A stretch of 64,000 bases of DNA from the NCBI RefSeq assembly GCF_038397755.1, contig NZ_CP151637.1, forward strand, positions 2,604,001 to 2,668,000, given 5' to 3'. The notes under the pieces were generated by a model. It was not told the DNA's origin. It saw only the letters and a list, made by a program, of their open reading frames with translations, and ran no database searches. Below are positions 1 to 9,103 of the stretch, in pieces. Position 1 is the first letter of the stretch. The number at the start of each line of letters is the position of its first letter. Origin of the DNA: Microbacterium sp. LWH7-1.2 (GTDB lineage Bacteria; Actinomycetota; Actinomycetes; Actinomycetales; Microbacteriaceae). A program made the position numbers and the translations under genes.

Positions 1-1
1 G

Positions 2-1606
2 ACAGCCGCGGTGGGCATCATGCTCACCGGGTGCACCGCCAGCGCGGAGGACGACCGGAAGGTCATCACCATCTTCGGCGAGCAGGGCGGCCAGATGGAT
101 CTGAACACCAACTCGTTCACCAAGCTGCTGGAAGAGAAGTTCGACGTGGACATCGACTTCCAGACCACGGGCTACGACTCGGGAGCAGCGACGGAGGCGC
201 GACAGGTCTCGCTCGCGGGCGGCGAGCTGCCCGAGGCGTACATGCTCGTCCCCTGGGCATCGCAGTTCACGCAGGCGGAACTCCAGCGCTACGGCGACCA
301 AGGCGTGATCCTCCCGCTCAACGACCTCATCGACGAGTACGCACCGAACATCGCCGACGCGCTCGCCTCCGAGCCGGGATTCGAGACCCTCGCGACGGCT
401 CCCGACGGGAAGATCTGGGGCCTTCCGCAGTGGAACGACTGCTATCACTGCTCGTACCCGTACAAGTTCTGGATCAACACCGATTGGCTGGAGACGCTGG
501 GACTCGAGATGCCCACGACGACCGACGAGTTCTTCGACGTGATGATGGCGTTCAAGACCGGCGACCCGAACGGCAACGGCGTCGCCGACGAGATCCCGAT
601 CACCGGCAGCGCGCAGTGGTCGATCGTGCCGTTCATCATGAACGCGTTCATCTCGAACTCGTTCAACACGGGCGCGGGTGCGAACAGCCAGCCGATCTCG
701 CTCGGACTCGATGGCGACACCGTGCAGATGCAGACGATGCAGGACGGATGGCGCGAGGGTCTGAAGTTCCTCAACAAGCTGTGGGCTGCCGGACTCATCG
801 ATCCCGCGGCGTTCTCACAGGGCGGCGACACGATGCAGGCCACCGGCAACTCGGCCCAGGCGGTCCTCGTAGGCGGCTTCACGGCCATCCACCCGGGCAT
901 CGGCGTGAGCATCGGCCAAGAGGACGGCCGTGACAACCAGTACAACCCCGTGCCACCGCTCGACGGCGCCGCGGGTCCGATCACGACCTACCAGCTGCCC
1001 AGCGTGCCCGGAGCCACCTTCGTGATCACGAAGGCCGCCGACGAGGCGGAGCAGAAGGTCATCATGGAGATGATGGACTACATCTTCAGTCCTGAGGGTC
1101 ACCTCCGCGGGCAGCAGGGTGAGGAGAACATCGGCTGGCGGGCCCCGGAGCCCGGCGACGTCGCCCTCGACCCCGATCTCGAGCCGAGCTTCTTCGACCT
1201 CCCGCTGGATGAAGAGAACGAGGCCGACTACAACGGCAACTGGGGACCGATGGCGCAGGTCTTCGACACCACCGAGTGGCGCAACTCGCAGGTGCAGCCG
1301 CTGGACATCTACACGCAGGAAGGGTTCGAACGGCGTCTCTTCGAAGCGACGGATCTCTATGACGGCAAGGAGTCCGACGCCATGTTCCCGTACTGGAACC
1401 TCTGGATTCCCGCCGAAGAGGCGAGCGAGCTCTCCACGCTCACGACCAACATCGAGAGCAACGTCGCGACCGCGACCGCCGAGTTCATCACCGGCGTGCG
1501 CGACCCGAACAGCGATGCCGATTGGGACGCGTACCTGCAGGGACTCGACGGCCTCGGCGTCGCGCGCTACGTCGAGATCTGGCAGGCCGCGTCCGACGCG
1601 AGCTGA
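2..1606 (+). CDS. ABC transporter solute-binding lipoprotein, 5' partial
   Basis: Family 1 type extracellular sugar-binding protein, cut by the window edge. The open frame runs in from the left edge through 'TAAVGIMLTGC', which looks like the end of a lipoprotein signal peptide with lipobox LTGC, so the GTG at 11 is probably not the true start. The mature part (about 520 residues) has the size of the long LplA/YtcQ-like binding proteins rather than the 400-residue MalE class, and carries an EF-hand-like DPNGNGVADE loop near residue 190. It would sit outside the membrane and deliver an oligosaccharide to an ABC permease, probably encoded upstream outside the window. The next gene is an alpha-galactosidase, so an alpha-galactoside ligand such as melibiose or raffinose is likely, by context only. 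Confidence 0.9.
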   Translation, partial: TAAVGIMLTGCTASAEDDRKVITIFGEQGGQMDLNTNSFTKLLEEKFDVDIDFQTTGYDSGAATEARQVSLAGGELPEAYMLVPWASQFTQAELQRYGDQGVILPLNDLIDEYAPNIADALASEPGFETLATAPDGKIWGLPQWNDCYHCSYPYKFWINTDWLETLGLEMPTTTDEFFDVMMAFKTGDPNGNGVADEIPITGSAQWSIVPFIMNAFISNSFNTGAGANSQPISLGLDGDTVQMQTMQDGWREGLKFLNKLWAAGLIDPAAFSQGGDTMQATGNSAQAVLVGGFTAIHPGIGVSIGQEDGRDNQYNPVPPLDGAAGPITTYQLPSVPGATFVITKAADEAEQKVIMEMMDYIFSPEGHLRGQQGEENIGWRAPEPGDVALDPDLEPSFFDLPLDEENEADYNGNWGPMAQVFDTTEWRNSQVQPLDIYTQEGFERRLFEATDLYDGKESDAMFPYWNLWIPAEEASELSTLTTNIESNVATATAEFITGVRDPNSDADWDAYLQGLDGLGVARYVEIWQAASDAS

Positions 1607-1614
1607 CCGACCGC

Positions 1615-1647
1615 AACCGGGGGCGATCATCCGGATCGTCCCCGGTT
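1615..1647 (+). promoter_or_regulatory. Intercistronic stem-loop between binding protein and alpha-galactosidase
   Basis: A 14-bp inverted repeat (AACCGGGGGCGATC at 1615-1628 and its partner at 1634-1647, one G-U type pair) closes a 5-nt loop just after the binding-protein stop. No T-run follows. Such hairpins after solute-binding protein genes usually act as partial terminators or 3' stabilisers that raise binding-protein expression over the downstream gene. That role is inferred here. Confidence 0.6.
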
Positions 1648-1683
1648 CTCCATGACCCAGCACAACCACTTCAGGAGCACTCT

Positions 1684-3846
1684 TTGCCGCACACCGACAC
1701 ACTCACCTGGCGCCCCGGGGCCATCGAGATGGACATCGATCGAGGGCTGGGCGCGCCCCCCGCTGTACGTCGGCTGGCGCGAGCGGCCGATGGGGTCGTC
1801 ACCCTCCCCGAATCCGCGCTTCCCATCGCCGAAGTCCATCTCGACGGTGAGGGTTCGGCCACATCGTCTTCGGAGCGGCTCATGGGCAGCGCCGTGGGCC
1901 GTCGCCTACGTTTCGTGGAGCACCGCGAGTGGGACGAGAACGGGATGTCTCACCTCGAGATCACGGCGCGCGATCCCGAGTCCGGGATCATGGTGATCAC
2001 GCGCTGGTCGAGCTGGAACGACCTGCCGGTCGTACGGTGCGAGTCGGAGGTCGTCGCCGGGGATCGGCCCGTCGACCTCCGGGCAGTCTCCTCGGTCTCA
2101 CTCGGCGGCATCTCCGAGCCCGGCGCGCAATGGTGGCACGACCATGAAGTGGGGTTCGCGCACAACACCTGGTTCCGGGAGGCGGCCTGGCAGCGTCGGA
2201 CCCCCGCGGAGCTCGGTCTCGACGATGCGGGGCTCGACACGTGGGGCATACCGAGTTCGCGTGCGTCGTTCGCACTCGGTCAGCGGGGTAGCTGGTCGAC
2301 GGGCGGGCACCTGCCGATGGGCATCCTCCGGTCCCGTGAGAGCGAGCGTTCACTCCTCTGGCAGATCGAGCACAATGGAGCGTGGCGCTGGGAGCTCGGC
2401 GACCAGGGGGGCGCGCTGTACCTCGTCGCGAGCGGGCCGACGGATCAGAGCCATGCCTGGAGGCGACGGCTCGCGCCCGGAGACCGGTTCCGCTCCGTGC
2501 CGGCGACCCTCGTGCTGGGCGGCAGCGATGACGAGCTGTTCGCGGCCCTCACCCGCGCACGACGCCGGGTGCGACGCCCGCATCCCGACAACGACGCGCT
2601 GCCGGTGATCGTCAACGACTACATGAACGCCCTCATGGGCGATCCGACGAGCGAGAACATCCCGCCGTTCATCGACGCCGCCAAGCTGGCGGGCGCCGAG
2701 ATCTACTGCATGGATTCCGGCTGGTACACCGACGGGGCGGGGTGGTGGAACGACCTCGGGTCGTGGCAGCCGTCGAGGCGGCGATTCCCGGAGGGTCTCG
2801 AGGCCATGACGCGCCGGATGCGTGACGCCGGCTTGGTTCCCGGCCTCTGGCTCGAACCGGAGGTCGTCTCGGTCTCGAGTCCGGTCGCCGATCTGCTGCC
2901 CGCGGACGCGTTCTTCCAACGTGACGGGCGCCCGGTCGTCGAGGGCGGCAGATTGCAGCTCGACCTCCGGCATCCGGCCGCGCTCGCGCACATCGACACC
3001 GCCGTCGAGCGTCTCATCGCGGACCTCGGGCTGGGGTATCTGAAGTTCGACTACAACATGGACGTCACGCAGGGTACCGATGTCGACGCCGACAGCCCGG
3101 GCGATGGCCAGCTGGGTCATCAGCGCGCGCTGCTGGCCTGGGTGCGCGACCTCATGGATCGCCATCCCGAGCTCGTGATCGAGAGTTGCGCGAGCGGTGG
3201 ACAGCGGATGGATGCCGCGACACTCGCCGTGCATCCCGTCCAGTCGACGAGCGACAATCAAGATCCCCTGTTCACCGCGGCCATCGCCGCGGCCGCGCCG
3301 ACGGCGGTCACACCTGAGCAGGGTGCGGTGTGGGCGTACCCCGACCCCTCGTGGTCGGACGAGCGCATCGCGTTCTCCCTCGCGAACAGCCTGCTCGGGC
3401 GTGTCCACCTCGGCGGGCGCATCGATCTCCTCACGAGGGAGCAGATGGAGCTCGTGCAAGAGGGCCTGGCGGCGTATCGCGAGACGCGCGGGAGGATCAA
3501 GACGGCCGTGCCCTTCTGGCCTCTCGGGCTACCGGGCTGGCACGACGCGGTCGTCGCCCTGGGCATGAGCGATGACGAGGGCGAGCTGCTGACGGTGTGG
3601 AGACGCTCCGGGCCGGCCAGGGTGCGGATCCCGCTGGCGCGGTACGCGGGTGGCGAGGTCGACGTGGAAGTCCTCTTCCCGAAGAGCCTGCCGACGCAGG
3701 TGGAATGGGATGCCGCGGCCGGCGAGCTCGTGCTCGACCTTCCCGACGAGCCCGCCGCGCGCACGTTCAGGCTGCGGGGTCGAGGGGCGGGCGATGCAAC
3801 CCGGTCCCGCGGCGGCTCCGTGTCTTCTCAGCGACCCACGCGGTAG
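1684..3846 (+). CDS. Alpha-galactosidase, GH36
   Basis: Hydrolyses terminal alpha-1,6-galactosides and is predicted to be cytoplasmic (no signal peptide). 720 residues, the usual GH36 length. The N-terminal beta-sandwich domain is followed by the (beta/alpha)8 barrel containing MDSGWYTDG and GLWLEPE. The nucleophile is predicted as Asp456 in YLKFDYNMD and the acid/base as Asp524 in STSDNQD, both canonical GH36 motifs. The start is the TTG at 1684, six bases after AGGAG (1673-1677); the open frame extends further upstream but overlaps the previous gene. It follows the sugar-binding protein after 77 bp, so the two are likely co-transcribed for alpha-galactoside use. Its 3' end overlaps the convergent DHFR-like gene by 19 bp. 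Confidence 0.93.
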   Translation: MPHTDTLTWRPGAIEMDIDRGLGAPPAVRRLARAADGVVTLPESALPIAEVHLDGEGSATSSSERLMGSAVGRRLRFVEHREWDENGMSHLEITARDPESGIMVITRWSSWNDLPVVRCESEVVAGDRPVDLRAVSSVSLGGISEPGAQWWHDHEVGFAHNTWFREAAWQRRTPAELGLDDAGLDTWGIPSSRASFALGQRGSWSTGGHLPMGILRSRESERSLLWQIEHNGAWRWELGDQGGALYLVASGPTDQSHAWRRRLAPGDRFRSVPATLVLGGSDDELFAALTRARRRVRRPHPDNDALPVIVNDYMNALMGDPTSENIPPFIDAAKLAGAEIYCMDSGWYTDGAGWWNDLGSWQPSRRRFPEGLEAMTRRMRDAGLVPGLWLEPEVVSVSSPVADLLPADAFFQRDGRPVVEGGRLQLDLRHPAALAHIDTAVERLIADLGLGYLKFDYNMDVTQGTDVDADSPGDGQLGHQRALLAWVRDLMDRHPELVIESCASGGQRMDAATLAVHPVQSTSDNQDPLFTAAIAAAAPTAVTPEQGAVWAYPDPSWSDERIAFSLANSLLGRVHLGGRIDLLTREQMELVQEGLAAYRETRGRIKTAVPFWPLGLPGWHDAVVALGMSDDEGELLTVWRRSGPARVRIPLARYAGGEVDVEVLFPKSLPTQVEWDAAAGELVLDLPDEPAARTFRLRGRGAGDATRSRGGSVSSQRPTR

Positions 3847-4385
3847 CCCAGGTACACCGACCCGTTGGCGAAACGCCGCTCGGCCGTGAGCTGCAGATCG
3901 AGCTGCACCCCCTCATCGAGGAAGCGGATGCCGCCACCGACGACCGCGGGCGCGACCACGATGTGCACCTCATCGAGGATGCCGGCGCGTGCCGCCACCG
4001 AGGCGAGCCGACCGCCGCCGATCGCGATCGGGGTGGCCGAGGCATCCGTCATCCGTCTCACCTCGTCGGCATCGAACGAGGTGCGCAGCTCGGTGCGGCG
4101 GGTCGTGACGGCGTCGAGGGTTGACGAGTAGACGACCTTGTCGATGTCGCGCCACTGGAGCGCGAACTCGCGCTCGGGCGGTGACAGCTCATCGAGGTCG
4201 AAGTCATCCCAGGCCTTCATCACCTCGTACACCCGCCGCCCATAGAGGTGGGTCTTCGCCGGTGCGAGCAGGGCGTTGACGAACGAGTGCACCTCGGCGT
4301 CAGGCGTCGCCCAGTCCCAGCGGCCGTCCGGCCCGGCGATGTAGCCGTCCAGCGAGGCGGAGTTGAAATAGATGAGCGACCCCAT
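3828..4385 (-). CDS. Dihydrofolate reductase family protein (RibD C-terminal type)
   Basis: 185 residues from ATG at 4385, beginning MGSLIYFNSASLDGYIAGPD, the typical start of the small stand-alone DHFR/RibD-C family proteins common in actinobacteria. The family has the nucleotide-binding fold of RibD reductase but most members have no proven substrate. A YGRRVYEVM segment and a C-terminal IGGGRLA / AGILDEVHIVVAPAVVGGG section are characteristic. In-frame codons upstream of 4385 lack family similarity, so the internal ATG is preferred. It is monocistronic, convergent with the alpha-galactosidase (19-bp overlap), and divergent from the DUF2975 gene. A specific reductase function is not claimed. 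Confidence 0.85.
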   Translation of the reverse strand: MGSLIYFNSASLDGYIAGPDGRWDWATPDAEVHSFVNALLAPAKTHLYGRRVYEVMKAWDDFDLDELSPPEREFALQWRDIDKVVYSSTLDAVTTRRTELRTSFDADEVRRMTDASATPIAIGGGRLASVAARAGILDEVHIVVAPAVVGGGIRFLDEGVQLDLQLTAERRFANGSVYLGYRVGR

Positions 4386-4495
4386 GCGTCGGCACGCTAC
4401 CCCGCGGCCTCCCCCATGGCCACCCAGGCGCGTTTGCCAGCCGATCCCCAGCAACCGCCACTTGCGGGAAAGACGGATGCTGGGGCTATTGTTTC

Positions 4496-4523
4496 TCGAT
4501 AGCTACATACCGTTTATCGATAG
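4496..4523 (+). promoter_or_regulatory. Candidate operator with paired TCGATAG / TATCGATA sites
   Basis: Two TCGATAG words at 4496 and 4517 lie exactly 21 bp apart. The second is part of the perfect palindrome TATCGATA (4515-4522), and TCGATA (4496) faces TATCGA (4515) as an inverted repeat. The stretch is clearly more A+T-rich than its surroundings and ends 11 bp before the DUF2975 start. It is a plausible promoter/operator for autoregulation by the XRE protein encoded two genes on. That pairing is inferred. Confidence 0.5.
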
Positions 4524-4533
4524 GCAGACTGGC

Positions 4534-5010
4534 ATGCAACGCACCACGATCGTCGTCCTCAAGGTCCTCATCGGGGCACTTCTCGCCCTGCTGCTGTGCT
4601 GCCAGGCGTTCGTGGTTCCCGCCGTCGCCGCGCAGTCGGCGGTCCGCTACTCCGAGATCGCGTACTTCGAGATCCCCGGGACGATCGTCGGCATCCTGTT
4701 CCTCCTGTGCGTTCAGGTCGTGCTGGTCTGCGTGTGGCGGCTGCTGTCGCTCGTGCGCGAGGACAGCATCTTCAGCGACAGCGCGTTCCCCGACGTCGAC
4801 GTCAGCCTCGGCGCCGTCGCGTTCGCGACGTTCCTGGTGCTCGTCGCCCTCGTCGCGCTCAGCCTGACCGGGTTCCTGACGCCGTCGATCACACTGCTCC
4901 TGCTGCTCGGGGTCGTGGTCGGCGCCGGACTGTCGCTGCTGATCGTGGTGCTGCGGGGCCTGCTGCGCAAAGCGTCGCAGCTCGAGCACGACCTGTCGGA
5001 GGTGGTGTGA
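4534..5010 (+). CDS. DUF2975 membrane protein
   Basis: 158 residues, starting at ATG 4534 (MQRTTIVVLKVLIG). Four hydrophobic segments (about residues 5-28, 48-70, 93-113 and 118-140) with a short charged C-terminus match the DUF2975 family, small four-helix membrane proteins of unknown function. They are almost always encoded directly before a short Cro/CI-like regulator, as here: its stop shares one base with the next start (TGATG). An in-frame ATG upstream at 4372 exists, but it would run through the operator-like palindromes and lacks a hydrophobic match. It may sense a membrane condition and act with the XRE partner; this is family-level inference. Confidence 0.85.
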   Translation: MQRTTIVVLKVLIGALLALLLCCQAFVVPAVAAQSAVRYSEIAYFEIPGTIVGILFLLCVQVVLVCVWRLLSLVREDSIFSDSAFPDVDVSLGAVAFATFLVLVALVALSLTGFLTPSITLLLLLGVVVGAGLSLLIVVLRGLLRKASQLEHDLSEVV

Positions 5011-5255
5011 TGCCGATCATCATCAACCTCGACGTGCAGCTGGCGAAGAAGAAGATGTCGGTCACCGACTTCGCCGCCGCGATCGACATCACCCCCGCGA
5101 ACGTCTCGGTGCTGAAGAACGGCCGCGCGAAGGCGGTGCGGTTCACAACCCTGGACGCCATCTGCCGTGTGCTGGAATGCCAGCCGGGCGACATCCTGGA
5201 ATGGGTGCCCGACGACCACCCGGCCGCGATCGCGGCTGCGGAGGGCGAGGGATGA
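5010..5255 (+). CDS. XRE/Cro-type helix-turn-helix regulator (YozG-like)
   Basis: 81 residues, essentially a single HTH domain. The pattern LAKKKMSVTDFAAAIDITPAN, then VSVLKNGRAKAVRFTTLDAICRVLECQPGDILEW, is the classic short YozG/Cro regulator that accompanies DUF2975 proteins. The start overlaps the DUF2975 stop by one base, and its own stop overlaps the next gene's ATG by four bases (ATGA at 5252), so the three genes are translationally coupled. It probably represses its own operon through the TATCGATA sites upstream. Confidence 0.88.
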   Translation: MPIIINLDVQLAKKKMSVTDFAAAIDITPANVSVLKNGRAKAVRFTTLDAICRVLECQPGDILEWVPDDHPAAIAAAEGEG

Positions 5256-8200
5256 GTTCAGCGCCGGCGGGTGCGCGGCCGGCGCCCGCCTGGAGCGCCA
5301 CGGCCATCGCCGAGCTGCTCGACGTCGTGCGGTGCCCGGTGTGCGGCTCGGGCATCGTCGCCGAGCGGCGCTGCCCGGCGTGCGGCGCCGACTTCCGCGG
5401 GGCGATCGGCCGCGACCTGTGGGCCGCGTCGCAGGATGCGGTGGATGCGCTCGAGGCCCGGCAGCTCGTGCTCGAGCGCGTGCCGATCGTCCCGGTCGAA
5501 GCACCGCGAGCCGCCGCCGCGGGCGCTGCTCAACCGGTCGCCGCCTACCCTCCTGCGCCGGCCGCGGCGCCAGCCCCCGCCGCGGGGCCGTCCGCGACCG
5601 TGCAGTCCGTCCTCGCGATCGCCGGCGCGGGCCTGGTCGCGGTCGCGGCCGTGGTGTTCACGTTCTTCAACCCCGACCTCGCCGACCCGCTGCCGCGCGC
5701 GGCGATCGTGGGCGGCATCGCTGCGGCGTTCCTCGGCGGGTGCGCGTTCCTCGCGCGGCGCGGACTGCGTTTCTCGGCAGAGGCGATCGGCGCCCTCGGC
5801 GTGGGCTTCCTCGCCCTCACGGTCACGACGTTCCTGGCGCTGCTGCCGACGGGCGTGGACGGCTGGGTCTTCACCGCACTCAGCGCGCTGGTCGCCGGTG
5901 GCGCGCTCGCGGTGCTCGGCCCGCGCGCCGGCATCCGCGCGTGGCTCTGGAGCGGCCTGGTCGCCCTCGCCTTCGTCCCGCTGATGCTCGCCCTCGCCTC
6001 GTCGTCGATGCTCGCGACCACGGCTGGATGCCTGGCCTCCGCCGCCGCTTCCAGCGCCCTCGTCGCGTGCGCCGCGCGGGCCGGGTCCGACCGGCCGCTC
6101 ACCGCGGAGGCTGTCACCCTCACCGTCCTGCAGTTCGGCTTCGCGGCGGCGGCGCTGGTCACGGTGTGGGGAACGGATGCCGCCACCGGCGTCTCCCCCG
6201 CGCACCTCGCGAGCGCGACCCTGCTGACGGTCGCCGCCCTCGCCGCGGCGTCCGCCCGGCACCTCGCCGGAGCGCTGTGGAGCGGCGTCTCCGGCGCGGC
6301 GATCGTCGCCGCCGTGGCGGTGCTGCCGCTCGCCGCGGCGGGTGTCGGCGACTGGTTCGCCGCGTTCCCGGTCGCGGCAGGCCTCGGGCTCGTCGGCGTC
6401 GGCACGCTCACCCCGCTGCACCGCGCGGTCGCGCGCGGCGCCCTCTTCACCGGAGCGGTCGCGGTCGTCGCGGCCGTCGCCGTGATCCCGACGCTGACCG
6501 CGTTCCTGACGCTCGCCGGTGTCATCGCCGGCACGGCGGGCGGCACAGTCCTCCCGCCGACGACGGCGCTCGGGCTCACCGTGGGACTCGCGGCGCTGGC
6601 GCTGTCGCTCGCGTCGTTCGCCGCCCTCACGACCCCGCGCGGGCTCGCCGTCACCGACGTGGCCGGGGCCGCAGCATCCGTCCCCTCGCCTCTCGCGTTC
6701 GGGGGGCGCGACGATCGTTCGGGGCGCGCGCCGCACGCCCCGAACGTCGCCGACGCGCCCCGAACCGTCGCCAGCGATGCCGACGCCGACCCGGCCGGGT
6801 CGCGGACGCCGGCGGCCATCGGCACCCGCTGGCTCGGGTTCCTGGGCGCGTGGTACGCGGTGCTCGCCTTCCTCACGGTGCTCGCGCTGCCCGGCCTCGA
6901 GGTGTGGGCGCGCATCGGGCTCGGGCTCGTCGCCGCGGTGGTGGCCGGCGCCGTCGTGACGACGCGGCTGCGGGATGCCTCGGCCGCGGTCCGCGTGCCG
7001 CTCGTGGTCGGCGCGCATGCGTCGGTCGTGGTCGCCGCGGTGCTGTCGTGGCGCGACGACGATCTCACGGTCTGGGCGGGTGCCGCCGCTGTCGCTGCTC
7101 TGGCCGTGCTCGCGCTCACCGTGCCTCGCGCAGCGCGCTTCGTGCACGTCGGCGTCGGATTCGCCTACGCGCTGGTGGTGCTGGCGACTGCGCTCGCGCG
7201 CGCCGGTGCCGATCCGCTCGTGGTCGTGTGCGTCACGACGTGCGCCGCCGGCACCGTCGCGATCGCGGCCACGTTCGCCCGGAGGGTTCCGTCGCGCGAG
7301 TGGTACGCCGTGCTGGCCGTGACGGCCATGCCCTTCGCGATCGGCGTGCTGCAGGTCGTGTTCGAGCGCAGCGGCTGGACCGCCCTGTCGACGGCCGTGA
7401 TCTTCTGCCTCGCCCTGACCCTCGTGACGACGACGCGACCCGGACTCGGCATCCTCGTGCGGACGCTCGCCGCCGCCACCCTCGTGCCGGCCGTCGCCGT
7501 GGTCGCGGTGTGCCTCGGGGCGCAGCTGCTGCCGATGAGCGGGTCGCCGGTCGTGCTTCCCGTGATCGCGGGCGTCGTCGCCGGGGTGCTGGCCTCGGCC
7601 GACCTCCTGGCCGACGCGCTCTCACGCCGCGTGCCGCGCACGCATGTGCGGTCCGCCGGACTCGCGGTCGAGGCATCCGCTCTCCTCACGGCGGTGATCG
7701 CCGTCTGCCTGTCGCTCATGCGCACGTCGGCGGGGCTGCCGACGACGCTGCTCGTGCTCGTCATCCTGGGGATCGGGTTCGTCGCGACCGCCCTCTTCTC
7801 TGCGCGGCGCTACGCATGGTCGCTGGCGGGCGCCGCCTTCACGGGCGCGCTGTGGAGCGCGTGGGGCATCGCCGGCGTCACGGGTCTCGAGCCCTACCTG
7901 CTGCCGCCCGCCCTCGGCGTCGCGGTCGTGGCGACCTGGCTGACCGCCCGCGGGCGACCGGGGATCGGCCTCTACTCCGTCGGTCTCGCCGTCGCGGTGG
8001 TGCCGGTGCTGATCGCGCTCACCCTGGATGGAACGGATGCTGCGATCCCCGCGCTTGCGATCGATGCGGGCTTCCCCGCCCGGGCCTACGCGCTCGTGGG
8101 CGCGGCGTGGGCCCTGGTGGCAGCGTCCGTCATCGTCACCCGGGCCTCCGCACCGCGCGTGCGTCGCCTCCGGGCGCTGCGCGCGCCGACCCTCGCCGTC

Positions 8201-9094
8201 GCGATCGTGGCGGCCGCGGCCGCAGCCGCACAGGGCGTGCGATGGGGAGTGGGGCTGGACGCCGCACCCACCGATCCGCTGATCTTCGCGGCGCTCGCGT
8301 TCGGACTCGCCGGCGGCGGGGCTGCGGCGAGCGCCGCGCGCTCCCTGCGCCGGTCGGCAGACACCGGGACGCTGCTCGCCCGGACCCGCTGGCTCGGCGC
8401 CCCCGCCGTGCTGATCCTGGGGGTGGCGGCGTGGCCGGCGATCGAGCGGGACTGGGCGGTCATCTGGACGATGTGGGTGCTGCTGCTGACTCTGCTGACG
8501 CTCATGGTGGCCGTCACCGCGCGGGGGCTTCGCGGACCGACCGCGCTGCCGCCGGTGTGGTTCCTGTTCGCCGTCTCGTTCGCGACCGCGGTGGTCGCGT
8601 GGAGCCCCCGCGACCTCCGCGTCGAGTGGTTCTCGCTGCCGCTCGGGCTGTTCCTCCTCGCGGCCGGCGCCCTTGCGGTGCGCCGACCCGCGACGTTCCC
8701 GCCGACACGGTCGATCGAAGCGTGGCCCTCGGACTGGGCCGGGTCCTGGCCGCTGCTGACGCCCGGACTCGTCGTGATGCTGAGCGCCTCGGTCGCCGCG
8801 ACCTACACCGACCCCCGCACATGGCGCGCGATCCTGGTGATGGCGATCGCCCTCGTCGCGATCCTCGTGGGGGCCACGCGGCGCCTCGCCGCGCCCTTCC
8901 TCATCGGGATCGTCGTGCTGCCGGTCGAGAACGTGCTCGCGTTCATGGTGCAGATCGGGCGCGGCATCGAGGCGATGCCGTGGTGGATCACCCTGTCGGT
9001 GGTCGGCGCGGTGCTGCTCATCATCGCCGTCGGCTACGAGCGGCGGGCCGGCGACGGCACCGGGCTCGCGGCCCGGCTCCGCGACCTCGCCTGA
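5252..9094 (+). CDS. Very large polytopic membrane protein with N-terminal zinc ribbon
   Basis: 1280 residues. Near residue 25 there are two CPxCG knuckles (CPVCG...CPACG), a likely zinc ribbon, followed by an Ala/Pro-rich linker (residues about 80-115). The rest is a near-continuous series of hydrophobic helices, well over twenty, broken by short loops. The layout matches the actinobacterial proteins annotated 'SCO7613 C-terminal domain-containing membrane protein'; no biochemical function is known to me. The start is the ATG at 5252 in an ATGA overlap with the XRE gene; open codons further upstream belong to the overlap. Residues about 482-506 are encoded by an inserted palindromic repeat (6696-6767) and read as a polar, low-complexity loop. 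It ends 9 bp before the convergent ACT-domain gene. Confidence 0.85.
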   Translation: MSSAPAGARPAPAWSATAIAELLDVVRCPVCGSGIVAERRCPACGADFRGAIGRDLWAASQDAVDALEARQLVLERVPIVPVEAPRAAAAGAAQPVAAYPPAPAAAPAPAAGPSATVQSVLAIAGAGLVAVAAVVFTFFNPDLADPLPRAAIVGGIAAAFLGGCAFLARRGLRFSAEAIGALGVGFLALTVTTFLALLPTGVDGWVFTALSALVAGGALAVLGPRAGIRAWLWSGLVALAFVPLMLALASSSMLATTAGCLASAAASSALVACAARAGSDRPLTAEAVTLTVLQFGFAAAALVTVWGTDAATGVSPAHLASATLLTVAALAAASARHLAGALWSGVSGAAIVAAVAVLPLAAAGVGDWFAAFPVAAGLGLVGVGTLTPLHRAVARGALFTGAVAVVAAVAVIPTLTAFLTLAGVIAGTAGGTVLPPTTALGLTVGLAALALSLASFAALTTPRGLAVTDVAGAAASVPSPLAFGGRDDRSGRAPHAPNVADAPRTVASDADADPAGSRTPAAIGTRWLGFLGAWYAVLAFLTVLALPGLEVWARIGLGLVAAVVAGAVVTTRLRDASAAVRVPLVVGAHASVVVAAVLSWRDDDLTVWAGAAAVAALAVLALTVPRAARFVHVGVGFAYALVVLATALARAGADPLVVVCVTTCAAGTVAIAATFARRVPSREWYAVLAVTAMPFAIGVLQVVFERSGWTALSTAVIFCLALTLVTTTRPGLGILVRTLAAATLVPAVAVVAVCLGAQLLPMSGSPVVLPVIAGVVAGVLASADLLADALSRRVPRTHVRSAGLAVEASALLTAVIAVCLSLMRTSAGLPTTLLVLVILGIGFVATALFSARRYAWSLAGAAFTGALWSAWGIAGVTGLEPYLLPPALGVAVVATWLTARGRPGIGLYSVGLAVAVVPVLIALTLDGTDAAIPALAIDAGFPARAYALVGAAWALVAASVIVTRASAPRVRRLRALRAPTLAVAIVAAAAAAAQGVRWGVGLDAAPTDPLIFAALAFGLAGGGAAASAARSLRRSADTGTLLARTRWLGAPAVLILGVAAWPAIERDWAVIWTMWVLLLTLLTLMVAVTARGLRGPTALPPVWFLFAVSFATAVVAWSPRDLRVEWFSLPLGLFLLAAGALAVRRPATFPPTRSIEAWPSDWAGSWPLLTPGLVVMLSASVAATYTDPRTWRAILVMAIALVAILVGATRRLAAPFLIGIVVLPVENVLAFMVQIGRGIEAMPWWITLSVVGAVLLIIAVGYERRAGDGTGLAARLRDLA
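6696..6767 (+). repeat. Family A palindromic repeat, in frame inside a gene
   Basis: Two imperfect arms built on CGTTCGGGG..GCGCG and its complement CGCCCCGAAC face each other around 6731. Each arm contains two TTCGGGGcGCG words. The same pattern recurs at 49729-49798. Here the repeat lies in the reading frame of the large membrane protein without a stop. Confidence 0.7.
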
Positions 9095-9103
9095 CGGCGC
9101 GGG

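Noticed and set aside
1522..1683. N-terminal extension of the alpha-galactosidase.
   Set aside because: It overlaps the binding-protein gene in another frame, is Arg-rich without family match, and crosses the stem-loop; TTG 1684 has AGGAG.
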